64,000 nt of DNA, taken from assembly GCF_000559085.1 (NCBI RefSeq), contig NZ_JALN02000002.1, positions 124,001-188,000 of the forward strand, written 5' to 3'. Shown in pieces: positions 33,720 through 42,998 of the stretch (within the stretch, counting starts at the first letter, position 1; the number at the start of each line of letters is the position of its first letter). The stretch comes from Mycolicibacterium aromaticivorans JS19b1 = JCM 16368. GTDB lineage: Bacteria > Actinomycetota > Actinomycetes > Mycobacteriales > Mycobacteriaceae. The translations under genes and the position numbers were made by a program. Under the pieces are notes generated by a model that was given only the letters and a program-made list of their open reading frames with translations, was not told the origin of the DNA and searched no databases.

Positions 33720-34646
33720 GTGACCGCCCACCTCAGTTACTTCGAAGCGCTGGTGGTGGGCGCATTTCAGGGCGTCACTGAGTTATTTCCGGTATCCAGC
33801 CTTGGTCATTCGGTTCTCATTCCGGCGCTAGTCGGTGGACGCTGGGCCACCGACCTCAACGTCTCGACACCCGAATCGCCGTATTTGGCATTCATCGTCG
33901 GTCTTCATGTGGCCACGGCCGCCGCGCTGCTGGTGTTCTTCTGGCGTGACTGGGTGCGAATCCTTGCCGGCTTCGCCACCTCGCTGCGATACCGGCGGAT
34001 CGAAACTCCGGCCGAACGGCTGGCATGGCTGATCGTGTTGGCGACCATCCCGGTCGGGCTGTCTGGTCTGGCCCTGGACCACGTCTTCCGCACCACCCTG
34101 GGCAAGCCCGTTCCCGCCGCGGCCTTCTTGGTCGTCAATGGCGTTTTGCTGTATGCCGGAGAGCTGATGCGCCGAAGAGTGCCCGCTTTGACGTCGGGGA
34201 GCGCCCCAGGCTCCGACCAGACCGAGGCTGCTGGCTCCACAGGCAATGCTGTCGACGACCGCCTCGCCGAATTGTCCATACCGCAAGGTGTGCTGATCGG
34301 CTGCGCTCAGATCCTGGCCCTGTTACCGGGAATCAGCCGTTCGGGGGTGACGATGGTCGCCGGCCTGTGGCGCGGACTGTCGCACGAGGAAGCTGCACGA
34401 TTTTCCTTCCTGTTGGCCACCCCGATCATCCTGGCCGCCGGCCTGCTGAAGGTCCCCGACCTGTTCGGTCCGCTCGGAACCAGCATCCACGGCCAGGTGC
34501 TCATCGGCAGTCTGGCGTCGTTCGTGTCGGCCTACCTGGCAGTGCGGTTTCTGACCCGCTACTTCGAAACACGCACTCTCACACCATTTGCCATCTACTG
34601 CGTGCTCGCCGGCGCCGGCAGCCTCGCCTGGCTGACAGCCCGCTGA
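33720..34646 (+). CDS. uppP: Undecaprenyl-diphosphate phosphatase UppP (BacA)
   Basis: 308 residues from GTG 33720. Signature regions: FQGVTELFPVSSLGHSVLIP (about 15-34; the usual PISSxGH is PVSSLGH) and LALLPGISRSGVTMVAGLWRG (about 199-219), plus FSFLLATPIILAAGLLK. Eight membrane segments and full length for the family, with a somewhat long, hydrophilic central loop (residues 158-185). The enzyme recycles undecaprenyl pyrophosphate for peptidoglycan and arabinogalactan synthesis, and extra copies give bacitracin resistance. It is divergent from the PAP2 gene and lies near a BceAB-like exporter and two sensor systems, supporting a cell-wall-antibiotic theme. Confidence 0.93.
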   Translation: MTAHLSYFEALVVGAFQGVTELFPVSSLGHSVLIPALVGGRWATDLNVSTPESPYLAFIVGLHVATAAALLVFFWRDWVRILAGFATSLRYRRIETPAERLAWLIVLATIPVGLSGLALDHVFRTTLGKPVPAAAFLVVNGVLLYAGELMRRRVPALTSGSAPGSDQTEAAGSTGNAVDDRLAELSIPQGVLIGCAQILALLPGISRSGVTMVAGLWRGLSHEEAARFSFLLATPIILAAGLLKVPDLFGPLGTSIHGQVLIGSLASFVSAYLAVRFLTRYFETRTLTPFAIYCVLAGAGSLAWLTAR

Positions 34647-34818
34647 AACCCGGCTCGCTTACGAGCGTCCGGAACGCTCTGCCTCTGGGCTCTGAGCTGC
34701 GTTGAGCGGACTTTGCCGAGTGTCGAGTCTGCCCTACCTGCGTCTGTCGCCATGTGCGAGCAGGCAAAGAAGCTGTAAATCGAGGGAAGCGGCCTGTTCG
34801 AGCTAGCGCGGGCAACCG

Positions 34819-37221
34819 TCAGCACCGATGCAGTGCAAGAGCTTTGAACACCGGAATTTTGATGAGATCGGCAATGAGTGCGCTGACCAGCAGCGCCCCG
34901 AGCACGAGGAGCGCGACCGTGCCCGGCAGAGGGGCCATGAATGTTCCGGTGAGGGCGAGGGTCAGCGCAATGGCGAGGTTAGCGGCGGTCGCGGCGATCA
35001 GGGGGGTGCTGGGGCGGCTCGTCCAGGCGTGGTCACGGGTGCGGACCAGGTAGATGGTGACCTGACTGCTGGCGAGCAAGGTGAGATAGCTCAAGGTGCG
35101 CAGACGATCGAGGTCTAGACCCGGCCAGACGTCGCGGGTGAACCACAGCAACCCGATCGAAGCCGCGAGCAGCGGGGCCGCGACGGCGCTGGCCCCGGCG
35201 ACGATGTTGCGCACGGCCCACCGGTCGGGTCGGCGGCCGTAGTCGGCGCGGTCGGTGGTGATCGCCATGCTGACCACGTCGTTGCCGAGCAGCAGAAGTG
35301 CCATCAGCAGCGGGGTGAACACGAACTGGCCCCAGGCGAATACACCGACAGTGAGCAGGATCGGCACTTCGAGTTTCTTGACGCTGACGTTGAGGGCGTA
35401 GGTCAGCGAGCGTTGGTGGATGCGGCGGCTCTCCTGGACCAGGCCGACGATGTCGGCGAGTCCTTCGCGGGTCAGCACGACCCCGGCGGCGGACTTGGCG
35501 ACGTCGGTGCCGCCGGCAACCGCGATGCCGACGTTGGCTTGGCGCAGCGCAGGCGCATCGTTGACGCCATCGCCGGTCATGCCCACGGTGTGCCCGGCGT
35601 CTTGAAGCTGCTTGACGAGATGGTGCTTGTCTTCGGGAAGAACCTCGGCGATGACGCCGGTGGTGATCGGGGCGACGCGTTCGTCGTACAGCGCGGCGGC
35701 GCGCACGACCGGGCCGTTGATGCCCACCTGGGCGGCGATGGCGGCGGCGGTGGCGGCGCTGTCGCCGGTGATCATCACCACGCTCACGCCGAGTTCTGCC
35801 AGGGAAGCGAGCATGGCGGCGGCGTCCGGGCGCGGCGAGTCGGCCAGTGCGAGCAGGCCGACCTGGCGCCAAGCGTCGCCCTGTTCGGCGAGCGCCACAG
35901 CCACAACCCGGGCGCCGGCGGCGGCCAGGCGGGCGACGTCGGGATCGGGGGGTTGTCCGGCCAGCGCAGCGATGACCTGCGGTGCCCCTTTGGCCACCCG
36001 CACGGTCTGGCTACCGGTGTGCAGGGTGGCTTCGGAGCGTTTGGTGGCGGGGTCGAACGGCGTGAACCCGATCCGGGGATCGGCGTGCACGCCGCGTTCG
36101 GTGGCGGCACGCAGGATGGCCAAGTCGATCGGGTCCTGGGTGGCCTCGTCGGAGGCGCCCGCGGCCAGGCGCAACACCTGGGCCTCGGATATGCCTGGCC
36201 CGATGGTGATTGCGGCGACGGCGAGCCGGTTGCAGGTGATCGTGCCGGTCTTGTCCACGCACAGCACGTCCATCTCGGCGGCGGCAGTCACGCTTGACAG
36301 ACGCGCGGTCAGGATTCCGCGTCCGACCAGGTGCTGGGCGCCCAGTGCCCCGGCCAGGGCGAACGCGGCCGGCAGTGCGACTGGGACCGAGGCCAGCAGG
36401 AGCACGATCGCGAAGGAGATGATGTCCTCGCCCGGGGCGCCGCGCACCGCCAGATATGTGGTCGCTGCCACGGCGAGCAGCAGGTCAATGGCGATGAACA
36501 CCCGCACCATGCGCAGCACCACACCGCCCAGGCGATCGGTAGAGCCGGAGGAGCGGACCAGCTCGGCGGTGCGTCCAAAAAAGGTCCGGGATCCGGTCGC
36601 AGTGACTGTTCCGGTCGCCTCACCCCGCACGATGGTCGAACTCGCGTATAGCCCCTGACCGCTCCCCCGATCGACAGCCACCGACTCCCCGGTCAGGCTC
36701 GACTGATCCACCAGGACACTGCCCGAATTCAGCCGAAGATCGGCCGGGGCGAGGTCACCGACCCGGACGTGCACCACATCGCCGTCGACCAGCTCAACGG
36801 CCGGTACCAGCTGCCATGAACCATCCCGGCGCGCCCGCGCATTGACCGCCAACCGGTGTCGCAGCAGCTCCAAGGCCGCCCTGGCCCGGCCCTGCTGAAG
36901 GAACCCCAGAGCGGCGTTGAACACCAGCACCGCCGCCACAATCACCGCATCCAGCCACTTGCCCAGCGCCAGCTCCAACGCGATCGTGGCTTCCAGCATC
37001 CAGGGCACCGGCGCCCACAGCGAGCCTGCCAGCCGTGCCGCCAAGCCCGGGCGTTCCTCCCGAACTGTGTTGGGCCCCAATTCGGCCAGCAATGCCTGCG
37101 CCTGAGCCGATGACAACCCTGCCGGTGCACTGCTCAGGACGCCCTGGCTCGCCGCCGGCGCGCCCGCGTTGACGTTCGCCGCAGCGTCCAATGTCCCGCC
37201 ATCGTCGGGTGCAGTCGTCAT
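34819..37221 (-). CDS. P-type ATPase, proton-pump (P3A-like) subclass
   Basis: About 800 residues; ATG 37221 is chosen, with a slightly longer alternative at 37242. Helices M1-M2 follow a short cytoplasmic N-terminus (LWAPVPWMLEATIALELALG). Actuator motif LTGESVAVD, phosphorylation motif CVDKTGTITCN (Asp near 323), nucleotide-domain KGAPQV, hinge TGDGVNDAPALRQANVGIAV, and six C-terminal helices. The N-terminal WMLEA segment and the lack of CPx or N-terminal metal-binding sites resemble the plasma-membrane H+-ATPase group. Substrate could also be Mg2+ or another cation. Isolated gene, terminator not evident. Confidence 0.88.
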   Translation of the reverse strand: MTTAPDDGGTLDAAANVNAGAPAASQGVLSSAPAGLSSAQAQALLAELGPNTVREERPGLAARLAGSLWAPVPWMLEATIALELALGKWLDAVIVAAVLVFNAALGFLQQGRARAALELLRHRLAVNARARRDGSWQLVPAVELVDGDVVHVRVGDLAPADLRLNSGSVLVDQSSLTGESVAVDRGSGQGLYASSTIVRGEATGTVTATGSRTFFGRTAELVRSSGSTDRLGGVVLRMVRVFIAIDLLLAVAATTYLAVRGAPGEDIISFAIVLLLASVPVALPAAFALAGALGAQHLVGRGILTARLSSVTAAAEMDVLCVDKTGTITCNRLAVAAITIGPGISEAQVLRLAAGASDEATQDPIDLAILRAATERGVHADPRIGFTPFDPATKRSEATLHTGSQTVRVAKGAPQVIAALAGQPPDPDVARLAAAGARVVAVALAEQGDAWRQVGLLALADSPRPDAAAMLASLAELGVSVVMITGDSAATAAAIAAQVGINGPVVRAAALYDERVAPITTGVIAEVLPEDKHHLVKQLQDAGHTVGMTGDGVNDAPALRQANVGIAVAGGTDVAKSAAGVVLTREGLADIVGLVQESRRIHQRSLTYALNVSVKKLEVPILLTVGVFAWGQFVFTPLLMALLLLGNDVVSMAITTDRADYGRRPDRWAVRNIVAGASAVAAPLLAASIGLLWFTRDVWPGLDLDRLRTLSYLTLLASSQVTIYLVRTRDHAWTSRPSTPLIAATAANLAIALTLALTGTFMAPLPGTVALLVLGALLVSALIADLIKIPVFKALALHRC

Positions 37222-37366
37222 TCCACCCACTGTGCTCGCCAAGGCTGGGAACGCGACACAGCCCGACGATCACTCTCACACATGTTGGCCAACCCACCTC
37301 TGCAACGCCGTTGGATCAGATGATTCCCAATTCCCGGAACTCCCGCGGACTCCGAGATTCGGGATA

Positions 37367-37597
37367 ATGTGCGACACAACTGCCAGATATCGGAGCTTTC
37401 GCCATGAACTCAACCGCGAACTAGTGGCGCTGGACGGACAAGCCGAGAAGCTACACGCCGAACTGACCGAACACGTCCGCTACAACAGATCGTTAGATGC
37501 ATTCCGGGTCCAAGGGGATTTGCGATCTGTTGCGGTAAACCGCCGCAGCGTCGTCAACATGCTGTCCGCGATCGCCTGCCGCTTCCCCTCAAACTGA
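37367..37597 (+). CDS. Small hypothetical protein
   Basis: 76 residues from ATG 37367. GGATAATG overlaps the start, with no ribosome binding site, so it would have to be leaderless with a displaced -10. The sequence is basic and helical (RSFRHELNRELVALDGQAEKLHAEL) with no known family. Moderate to low support; it could be a spurious frame in an otherwise gene-free gap (37222-38022). Confidence 0.35.
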   Translation: MCDTTARYRSFRHELNRELVALDGQAEKLHAELTEHVRYNRSLDAFRVQGDLRSVAVNRRSVVNMLSAIACRFPSN

Positions 37598-37723
37598 ACC
37601 ACTACCCGCCTACCCGCCTTCGTGCACGACTGCGCGTTCAGTTCCACCCGCGTTGTGACAATCTGTGACAATTCTGGCGCTACTTGAACACGCCGCTCAA
37701 ACGAAAGCAGCCTTCGAACAGAG

Positions 37724-37780
37724 TGGCAGGTACAGGATTCGAACCTGTGTAGGCTTTCGCCGACGGATTTACAGTCCGCG
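37724..37780 (-). tRNA. tRNA-Tyr 3' fragment (candidate attachment-site scar)
   Basis: On the minus strand: anticodon arm GCGGACTGTAAATCCG (anticodon GTA), a long variable arm, a perfect T arm ACAGG-TTCGAAT-CCTGT, then ACCTGCCA as the 3' acceptor strand. The matching 5' half is absent: upstream there is no GGCAGGT acceptor strand and no canonical D arm. A tRNA 3' half without its 5' half is what integration of an element into tRNA-Tyr leaves at one end. It is not expected to be a functional tRNA. Confidence 0.6.
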
Positions 37781-38022
37781 CAGTCCCGTCCCTATGTGTT
37801 GCCTGTTGTCCCAGTAATGGCATGTGACCTGTGACTATCATCCATGGAGATCTCCCTCCCTCCCCCGTTGTGTCACCCGACATGTGACAAGGTCGTGACA
37901 AACAATGCATTCTGCATTTGCCCTCGCGACCTCTGGGTTATCAGCTGAGCACCAAGGATTTTCCCGCGTTCGCAATCTCCCAGAAGACCAGCTCAGTGCC
38001 CGAAGGTTGATCTCAACCATGC

Positions 38023-39069
38023 CTACAGCACCCTTAGGCGTGTCTCCGGCGGCAGGAAAAGCTCTTCATTCGCAGCGTTACGGCGGCCGGTCAAGCGGGC
38101 GACTTCGTCGCGGCTGAGGCCACCGCGTGTCATCAGGGTCTGCCCGATCGTCTGCGCCAACTCCGGTCGTTCGTCCGCGATGACGTCGGCACCTGGCTCA
38201 TGCCTGCGCCATCCTCGTGCGTTCATGGTGCGGTAGAACTTTGTCCGTTCGGCAGCACTGGCCTTCCCCAAGCGGTAAGCATGCTCGAAGATGGCTTGCA
38301 TCGACACACCCCACACCTTCTTCAACGCCAGAAGCCGCGACGGCGTCAGGTCATGCAGATCAGACTCGATGACGTGACACGGCATGAGTAGTTCAGCGGC
38401 GAACTCGTTGGCCTGTGTTTCGACGTCTGGGTCCACGTAGCTCGAATGCAGCACGAGGTGGCCCACCTCGTGGGCCAGCGTCCATCGTTTCCTGTCAGCT
38501 GGCAGATCCGCGTTGAGCAGCACGACGGGATACTCACTGGCCCACTGAGACAACCCGTCAATGCGCCGGGTTCCCAGGCGCTCCTCGATGACGATGACAC
38601 CAGCGGACTCGATCCACCGCGTCAGATTGCGCACTGGGCCAATCGGCATTCGCCATTGGGCCCGCACCATGCGGGCGGCGTCGGCCGGTGCGGTCTCATC
38701 TGGATCGAAGGTGGGCATGTGGTTCGCCGGGCTAATGGGGATCCGGCGCGTCAAAAACGCCGACCGCATCCGGTACAGGTTCAACTTCGATTCGGCCGAC
38801 TTCCACTCCGACACCTTCGTCGTCTTCTGGCGCCGCATGTGGGCATCGGCTGCGAGTGCTCCTCGCAGCTGGAAAGGATGCGTGAGGAAATCTGGTGACA
38901 CATCGAGGATTTCAGACATCCGCTCGACCGTGGCGTCATCGGGTTCCCGCAGGTCGTTCTCGTATCGCGACAACGCAGCCTGAGTAATACCCAGCTTGTC
39001 TGCGAGTTCTTCCTGCGTGAGGCCGGCGGCGCGTCGGGCGGTCAGGATGACGTCGCCGATCTGGCTCAT
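38023..39069 (-). CDS. XRE regulator fused to ImmA/IrrE metallopeptidase
   Basis: 348 residues from ATG 39069. Residues 5-62 are an XRE helix-turn-helix (AGLTQEELADKLGITQAALSRYENDLREP). Residues 150-260 are an ImmA/IrrE peptidase with the zinc motif TLAHEVGHLVLH and downstream EFAAELLMP (third ligand Glu). C-terminal 90 residues are helical. It follows the 39066 gene with a four-base overlap. XRE-ImmA proteins act as cleavable regulators of phages and integrative elements, or as antitoxins in two-gene modules (RosmerTA is one named example I recall). The local tRNA fragment supports a mobile-element origin. Confidence 0.85.
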   Translation of the reverse strand: MSQIGDVILTARRAAGLTQEELADKLGITQAALSRYENDLREPDDATVERMSEILDVSPDFLTHPFQLRGALAADAHMRRQKTTKVSEWKSAESKLNLYRMRSAFLTRRIPISPANHMPTFDPDETAPADAARMVRAQWRMPIGPVRNLTRWIESAGVIVIEERLGTRRIDGLSQWASEYPVVLLNADLPADRKRWTLAHEVGHLVLHSSYVDPDVETQANEFAAELLMPCHVIESDLHDLTPSRLLALKKVWGVSMQAIFEHAYRLGKASAAERTKFYRTMNARGWRRHEPGADVIADERPELAQTIGQTLMTRGGLSRDEVARLTGRRNAANEELFLPPETRLRVL

Positions 39070-39677
39070 GGTTGGTCCATGGTGCCCTCGTCGTGCTCTT
39101 CAGCAACCTCGCTAAGGTCAAGTTGCGGGAGCTGCGGATCGATCGGTTCCCACATGATATCGGTTGCCGCCTCGCCACCTCGCGACTTCAAGGTAACCGA
39201 CCACACCGGTTTATTCTTGCCATCCCGGAACGACAGGATGGCGTCTCCAATTTCACCGAGGTCGGTGTCCCAGATATAACCCATGGCCAGCGTGACGAGG
39301 TCGAGGCCGGGCAGGGCGGCCTGGTTGGTCCAGAACGCCAACGCTCCGCCGGTCGGGAACGTCTCGATCCTCAAGTTGCTCGCGTGGCGTTTGAAGCGCA
39401 CCACATAGTTGGTGCCGTAATGGATTTGACGGGTCGGCTCTTCGTCGACGACGGTGACGTCCGGGTGGCTGGCGACCTGGCGGGTCATGCTGTCCCACAT
39501 GCGCTCGTGGATGAAGTTCGCGACGAAACGCTTCGAGAAATTGACGAACCACTCAGGCTTGAACTGCTCGAATGCCGTGAGGTCAGCACGCGCGGCGTCG
39601 ACGGCTTGAACGAAAGCACGCAAGAATTTGTCGCCGAGGTCGTCGACAACTATCTGCGGATCCGGGTATTGCAACAT
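39066..39677 (-). CDS. Partner protein of the XRE-ImmA gene, possible toxin
   Basis: 203 residues, soluble, from ATG 39677. Contains MLQYPDPQIVVDDLGDKFLRAF at the N-terminus, an aromatic helical part (EWFVNFSKRFVANFIHERMW) and a beta-rich C-terminal half (VVRFKRHASNLRIETFPTGG, DKNKPVW-like GKNKPVWSVTLKSRGG). No catalytic motif or named family is recognised. It is the first gene of a two-gene unit, overlapping the XRE-ImmA gene by four bases. The arrangement suggests an effector controlled by the XRE-ImmA protein. Confidence 0.65.
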   Translation of the reverse strand: MLQYPDPQIVVDDLGDKFLRAFVQAVDAARADLTAFEQFKPEWFVNFSKRFVANFIHERMWDSMTRQVASHPDVTVVDEEPTRQIHYGTNYVVRFKRHASNLRIETFPTGGALAFWTNQAALPGLDLVTLAMGYIWDTDLGEIGDAILSFRDGKNKPVWSVTLKSRGGEAATDIMWEPIDPQLPQLDLSEVAEEHDEGTMDQP

Positions 39678-39830
39678 GCCAGAAAATATACCGGTGCCAT
39701 CAGACAGTGACTGGATTGTTGGGCAATACAGGCAAACGTGTCGAGGTCAAAGGCCTTCTTGGCGTCAACACACCAGAACTCATACGAGCTTGTTAGGTTC
39801 TCGCACGCGGTTGCGCCTGCGGCGCCAGAT

Positions 39831-40457
39831 TTATCGGTTCTGACCAGTGACGTCGAGTTCAGCGAACATGCCGGACCAATAGTGGCCGGCGATGTTGCAG
39901 ATCAGCTCGTAGCGTCCGGGGGGCAGGGTGATGGTGGTCCAGCCGCTGGCCCCGGCAGCGATGCCGTAAGGGGCGATGTCCATACCGTCATCGGCACCGC
40001 AGGTGCGGGAGGCTTCACCCAGGCTGCCGGTCTCGTCGACCTTGCCGTCGGGACCGCTGACACGCTGCCCAGGAAGCTGGCCCTGCGGAAGTGGCAGCAC
40101 GACCACCTCGTGGGTCAGCGCACCTTTGTTGCGTACCCGCAGCGACACCGGTCCCGCCGGGACTGTGGACGGGTTGACGAAGACTCGCGTCGTTCCCCTG
40201 CGGGGCCACGGGTATCCGTTGTTGTTCGCACCCGGGCCATAGGGGCCGTTGCCCATCATGCCCGGCCCCATCATGCCTCCCATGTCGGTGAGGGTGACGT
40301 CAACCACTGTGCCGGGCAACGCCGGTGCCGCACAGGATCGTGAACCGGCGAACGACCCAAAGGCGGCCAACATTGCCGTGCTCGCGATTCCGAGGGCGAC
40401 GGCGGCGATCGCGATGATCAACACCGGCCGCACACGGTGCGAGCCCATCGCGGTCAC
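39831..40457 (-). CDS. Exported cupredoxin-like copper protein
   Basis: 208 residues from GTG 40457 (overlapping the SHOCT stop by four bases) or ATG 40448. An N-terminal hydrophobic anchor (VLIIAIAAVALGIASTAMLAAF) is followed by a Met/Gly-rich segment (GGMMGPGMMGNGPYGPG) and a cupredoxin fold. Type 1 copper ligands are readable: His in LTHEVVV, then Cys, His and Met in ELICNIAGHYWSGMFAEL. It is likely membrane-anchored or exported, binding or shuttling copper or electrons. It is cotranscribed with the SHOCT protein and sits opposite a YVTN lipoprotein, as in copper-handling clusters. Confidence 0.85.
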   Translation of the reverse strand: MTAMGSHRVRPVLIIAIAAVALGIASTAMLAAFGSFAGSRSCAAPALPGTVVDVTLTDMGGMMGPGMMGNGPYGPGANNNGYPWPRRGTTRVFVNPSTVPAGPVSLRVRNKGALTHEVVVLPLPQGQLPGQRVSGPDGKVDETGSLGEASRTCGADDGMDIAPYGIAAGASGWTTITLPPGRYELICNIAGHYWSGMFAELDVTGQNR

Positions 40458-40714
40458 CGGTGATCACGCAGCAGCGCCATGCGCTGCCGATACTCCTCGC
40501 CGTCGATCTCGCCACGAGCGAAGCGTTCGTGGAGCAGATCCTCCGCCCGCATCGGCCCGGAAACAGGCGGACGGGTGGAGGTGTGGCGTGAATCGGCAAC
40601 AAAGCGAACGGCAAACACGATCGCAGTGATCACCAGCGCCCAGAACGCAACCATCCCGACCGTCATCAGGATCCAACCGCCCCATCCCCAGCCGTCACCG
40701 CCATACCACATCAT
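40454..40714 (-). CDS. SHOCT-domain membrane protein
   Basis: 86 residues, ATG 40714 with an AAGGAG site. One membrane helix (GGWILMTVGMVAFWALVITAIVFAVRF) and a C-terminal SHOCT motif (DLLHERFARGEIDGEEYRQRMALL). The N-terminus is Trp/Gly-rich (MMWYGGDGWGWGG). SHOCT motifs are short helical hairpins thought to mediate oligomerisation; such small proteins often accompany copper or electron-transfer genes. Coupled to the downstream cupredoxin by overlapping GTGA. Confidence 0.88.
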   Translation of the reverse strand: MMWYGGDGWGWGGWILMTVGMVAFWALVITAIVFAVRFVADSRHTSTRPPVSGPMRAEDLLHERFARGEIDGEEYRQRMALLRDHR

Positions 40715-41055
40715 CGTCGTCCGCTCCTTTCCTCAAAGATGAAGCCGCACTGCGGCGAACTTCTCATGCGCGAGGTACGACACCAGCGTCGCACAAGCAA
40801 CCCATAGCAGAGCCTTGCGGCAAAACGTGGTCGTCCACCTCGTGCTAACTCCAACAGTGCGCACGGATGACGTTGAATCGATGAGGGTTCTGTAAAGATT
40901 CGCTCAAGAAACCGCGCCGCGGGGGCGATCGCGCGTGCATGGTCGATGATGGTGCCGCGCCGCAGTGGCATCCGAAAGTCGTCTCGCCTGTGTAAAGCGT
41001 GACGGCTAGATCCAGATGGCACAGCACGCTGTGGTACCGGCGAAAGGACCCTTCG

Positions 41056-42183
41056 ATGAGAACCCGACGAGTTGCCGTTACCGCAGTTGTGGTGATTACC
41101 GCGGCGCTGGCGGCCTGCTCGAGCGAAAACAACATCTCCCGACCACAGACACCGACGACGACTGTGTCGCCAGAACCGGCCCCCTCCGGGTCGGTGTGGG
41201 TGGCCGATGAGGGCGGGGACAGCCTCACAGTGCTCGATGCCTCCACCAACGCGGTGACCACGACTGTGCGCGGCCTGAAAAAACCGCACAACGTCCAGGT
41301 GGGTCGCGACAGTGCGACGGTGTACGCGGTCAGCAGCAGCAACAACTTGGTGGTGGCGATCGACGCAGCGACCTACACCGTGGAAGCTGCCGCCTCCACT
41401 GGACCAGCTCCCGCGCATGTGATCGACGCCCCCAGCGGCAGGGTCTATGTCACCAACACCGGAGACGGCACCGTGTCGGTGTACCAGACCCCGGGGCTCC
41501 AGCCGGTGGGCCGGATCAACCTCGGCGGGATGCCGCATGGACTACGCCCCGCCGCCGGGGGCTCGGTGATCGTGGTCGCCAACACCATGGCTGGCGCGCT
41601 GGATCTCATCGACCCCGCCGCCGATACGTTCTTGGGCGCGGTGCCCGTGGGCACGGGACCGGCACAGGTCGCGGTCACCGCCGACGGGCGCTACGCCTAC
41701 GCAGGAATCACCGCCCCTGCATCGGTGGTGAAAGTGGACTTGCACGCACGCACGGTCGTCGGCAGCGCACCCGTATCGGCCCCTCCGGTCCAGTTGTACC
41801 TAACCCCGGACGAGGCGACGGTGCTCTCGGCCGATCAAGGCACCCCCGACAAACCCGGCCACACTGTGTCAGTGATCGACGCCGCCGCGATGACCGTCCG
41901 CAGCAGCGTCCCCACCGGCGCAGGACCCCACGGCGTCGTCGTCGACACCTCCGGAACGAGGGCATGGGTGACCAACACCTACGACAACACGGTGTCGGCG
42001 ATCAACTTAGGCAGCATGTCAGTGGTGGCGACTGTCGCTGTCGGCGCTGAGCCCAGCGGAATCAGCTACTCACCCCGCCCACCCGCCGCATTCGGTGCCA
42101 CTGCCACACTCAATATCCCCACACCTCCCACGAACGACGCCGACCGCGCCCAGCAACCACCACCCGACCAGCACGGACACTAG
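41056..42183 (+). CDS. YVTN beta-propeller lipoprotein
   Basis: 375 residues from ATG 41056, with AAAGGA upstream; an earlier in-frame start is possible but would put extra residues before the signal peptide. Lipobox ITAALAAC (Cys near 21). The mature protein repeats about seven blades of the form VWVADEGGDSLTVLDASTNAV / VYVTNTGDGTVSVYQTPGLQ, the YVTN pattern. Pro/Thr-rich linkers at both ends. Related propellers are found beside nitrite reductases, copper genes and surface proteins; a ligand cannot be named. It is divergent from the SHOCT-cupredoxin operon. Confidence 0.88.
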   Translation: MRTRRVAVTAVVVITAALAACSSENNISRPQTPTTTVSPEPAPSGSVWVADEGGDSLTVLDASTNAVTTTVRGLKKPHNVQVGRDSATVYAVSSSNNLVVAIDAATYTVEAAASTGPAPAHVIDAPSGRVYVTNTGDGTVSVYQTPGLQPVGRINLGGMPHGLRPAAGGSVIVVANTMAGALDLIDPAADTFLGAVPVGTGPAQVAVTADGRYAYAGITAPASVVKVDLHARTVVGSAPVSAPPVQLYLTPDEATVLSADQGTPDKPGHTVSVIDAAAMTVRSSVPTGAGPHGVVVDTSGTRAWVTNTYDNTVSAINLGSMSVVATVAVGAEPSGISYSPRPPAAFGATATLNIPTPPTNDADRAQQPPPDQHGH

Positions 42184-42323
42184 ATCGGCGAAGAACAGTC
42201 AAAGTTGTTGTCGTACGTACGCACGCACGTACCTTGCCGTCGTCGCCGACGATTCATCCCGCAGCCGCCGCGGCAGCTGGATCTCCCCTGAACCGTGGAG
42301 GCATGCGGTGGGAGGCAGTAGTC

Positions 42324-42480
42324 ATGCCACAGACACGAAGATAAACCGCTCCGGAGTTTCGGGAGCGGGCGGTGCAGATCGTCGCACAACCGGAGAAGCC
42401 GATCGGCCCGGGTGCTCGGGGACCTGGGGCAGTGCCGGCACCCTGGGGAACTGGGTTGCCCAGCACCGGTTGGAACATGC
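42324..42480 (+). pseudogene. IS3-type transposase OrfA remnant
   Basis: ATG 42324 begins MPQTRR followed by a stop, then TAPEFRERAVQIVAQPEKPI in the same frame, then, after a frameshift, VLGDLG and LGNWVAQHRLEH. This is the N-terminal helix-turn-helix of IS3-family OrfA (R-Y-x-P-E-F-R-E-R-A-V-x-x-V), broken by a stop and a frameshift. No inverted terminal repeat is visible. Confidence 0.6.
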
Positions 42481-42707
42481 TGATACACGGACGCTTTCGT
42501 CCTGCGCCGCATGCCGTGCGTCGCTGCGATTGCAGACACCCGTGTGCCGACCGACTGCGGTGACGACGGCAGGCGACGATATATGAGGTGGAGGACGATA
42601 TGACACTTGCCGAGAAAGCCCCTACCAAGTGGGGCCCATCGCCGGCACGTGCGCTGCAGGCAAGGCCGGGCAGGACCCGTCGGTGAAACCGCAATAGGCT
42701 GCGGCCG

Positions 42708-42965
42708 CTAGGTTCTGGCGGCGAATCCCACGACCGATAAACCGGCTAGGATCAGCACAGCGGCGATCGGATACCCGATCAGCAGATCCTGCATCCCGAT
42801 GATCCGCAACCGCCCTAGGTGGGTAATGGTGTGGATGACCGCCATCACCGTCCCGATCCCTTTTAACACCCAGCCCGCGACCCGCCATCGCCGCTCTCGC
42901 TGGTATTCGATCGTATACAGCGACTTGGGGATTGGACGCTCCCGGACTTCCCGTCTTCTCGGCAT
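42708..42965 (-). CDS. Small two-span membrane protein
   Basis: 85 residues, ATG 42965 with AAGGGGCGAGA upstream. A basic N-terminus (MPRRREVRERPIPKSLYTIEYQRERRWR) precedes two membrane helices (about 31-48 and 60-82) joined by HLGRLRIIGMQD. No family is recognised. A near-palindromic operator-like repeat lies 34 bp upstream (42999-43018). Confidence 0.65.
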   Translation of the reverse strand: MPRRREVRERPIPKSLYTIEYQRERRWRVAGWVLKGIGTVMAVIHTITHLGRLRIIGMQDLLIGYPIAAVLILAGLSVVGFAART

Positions 42966-42998
42966 TCTCGCCCCTTCGCATCAATCGACATATATCTA

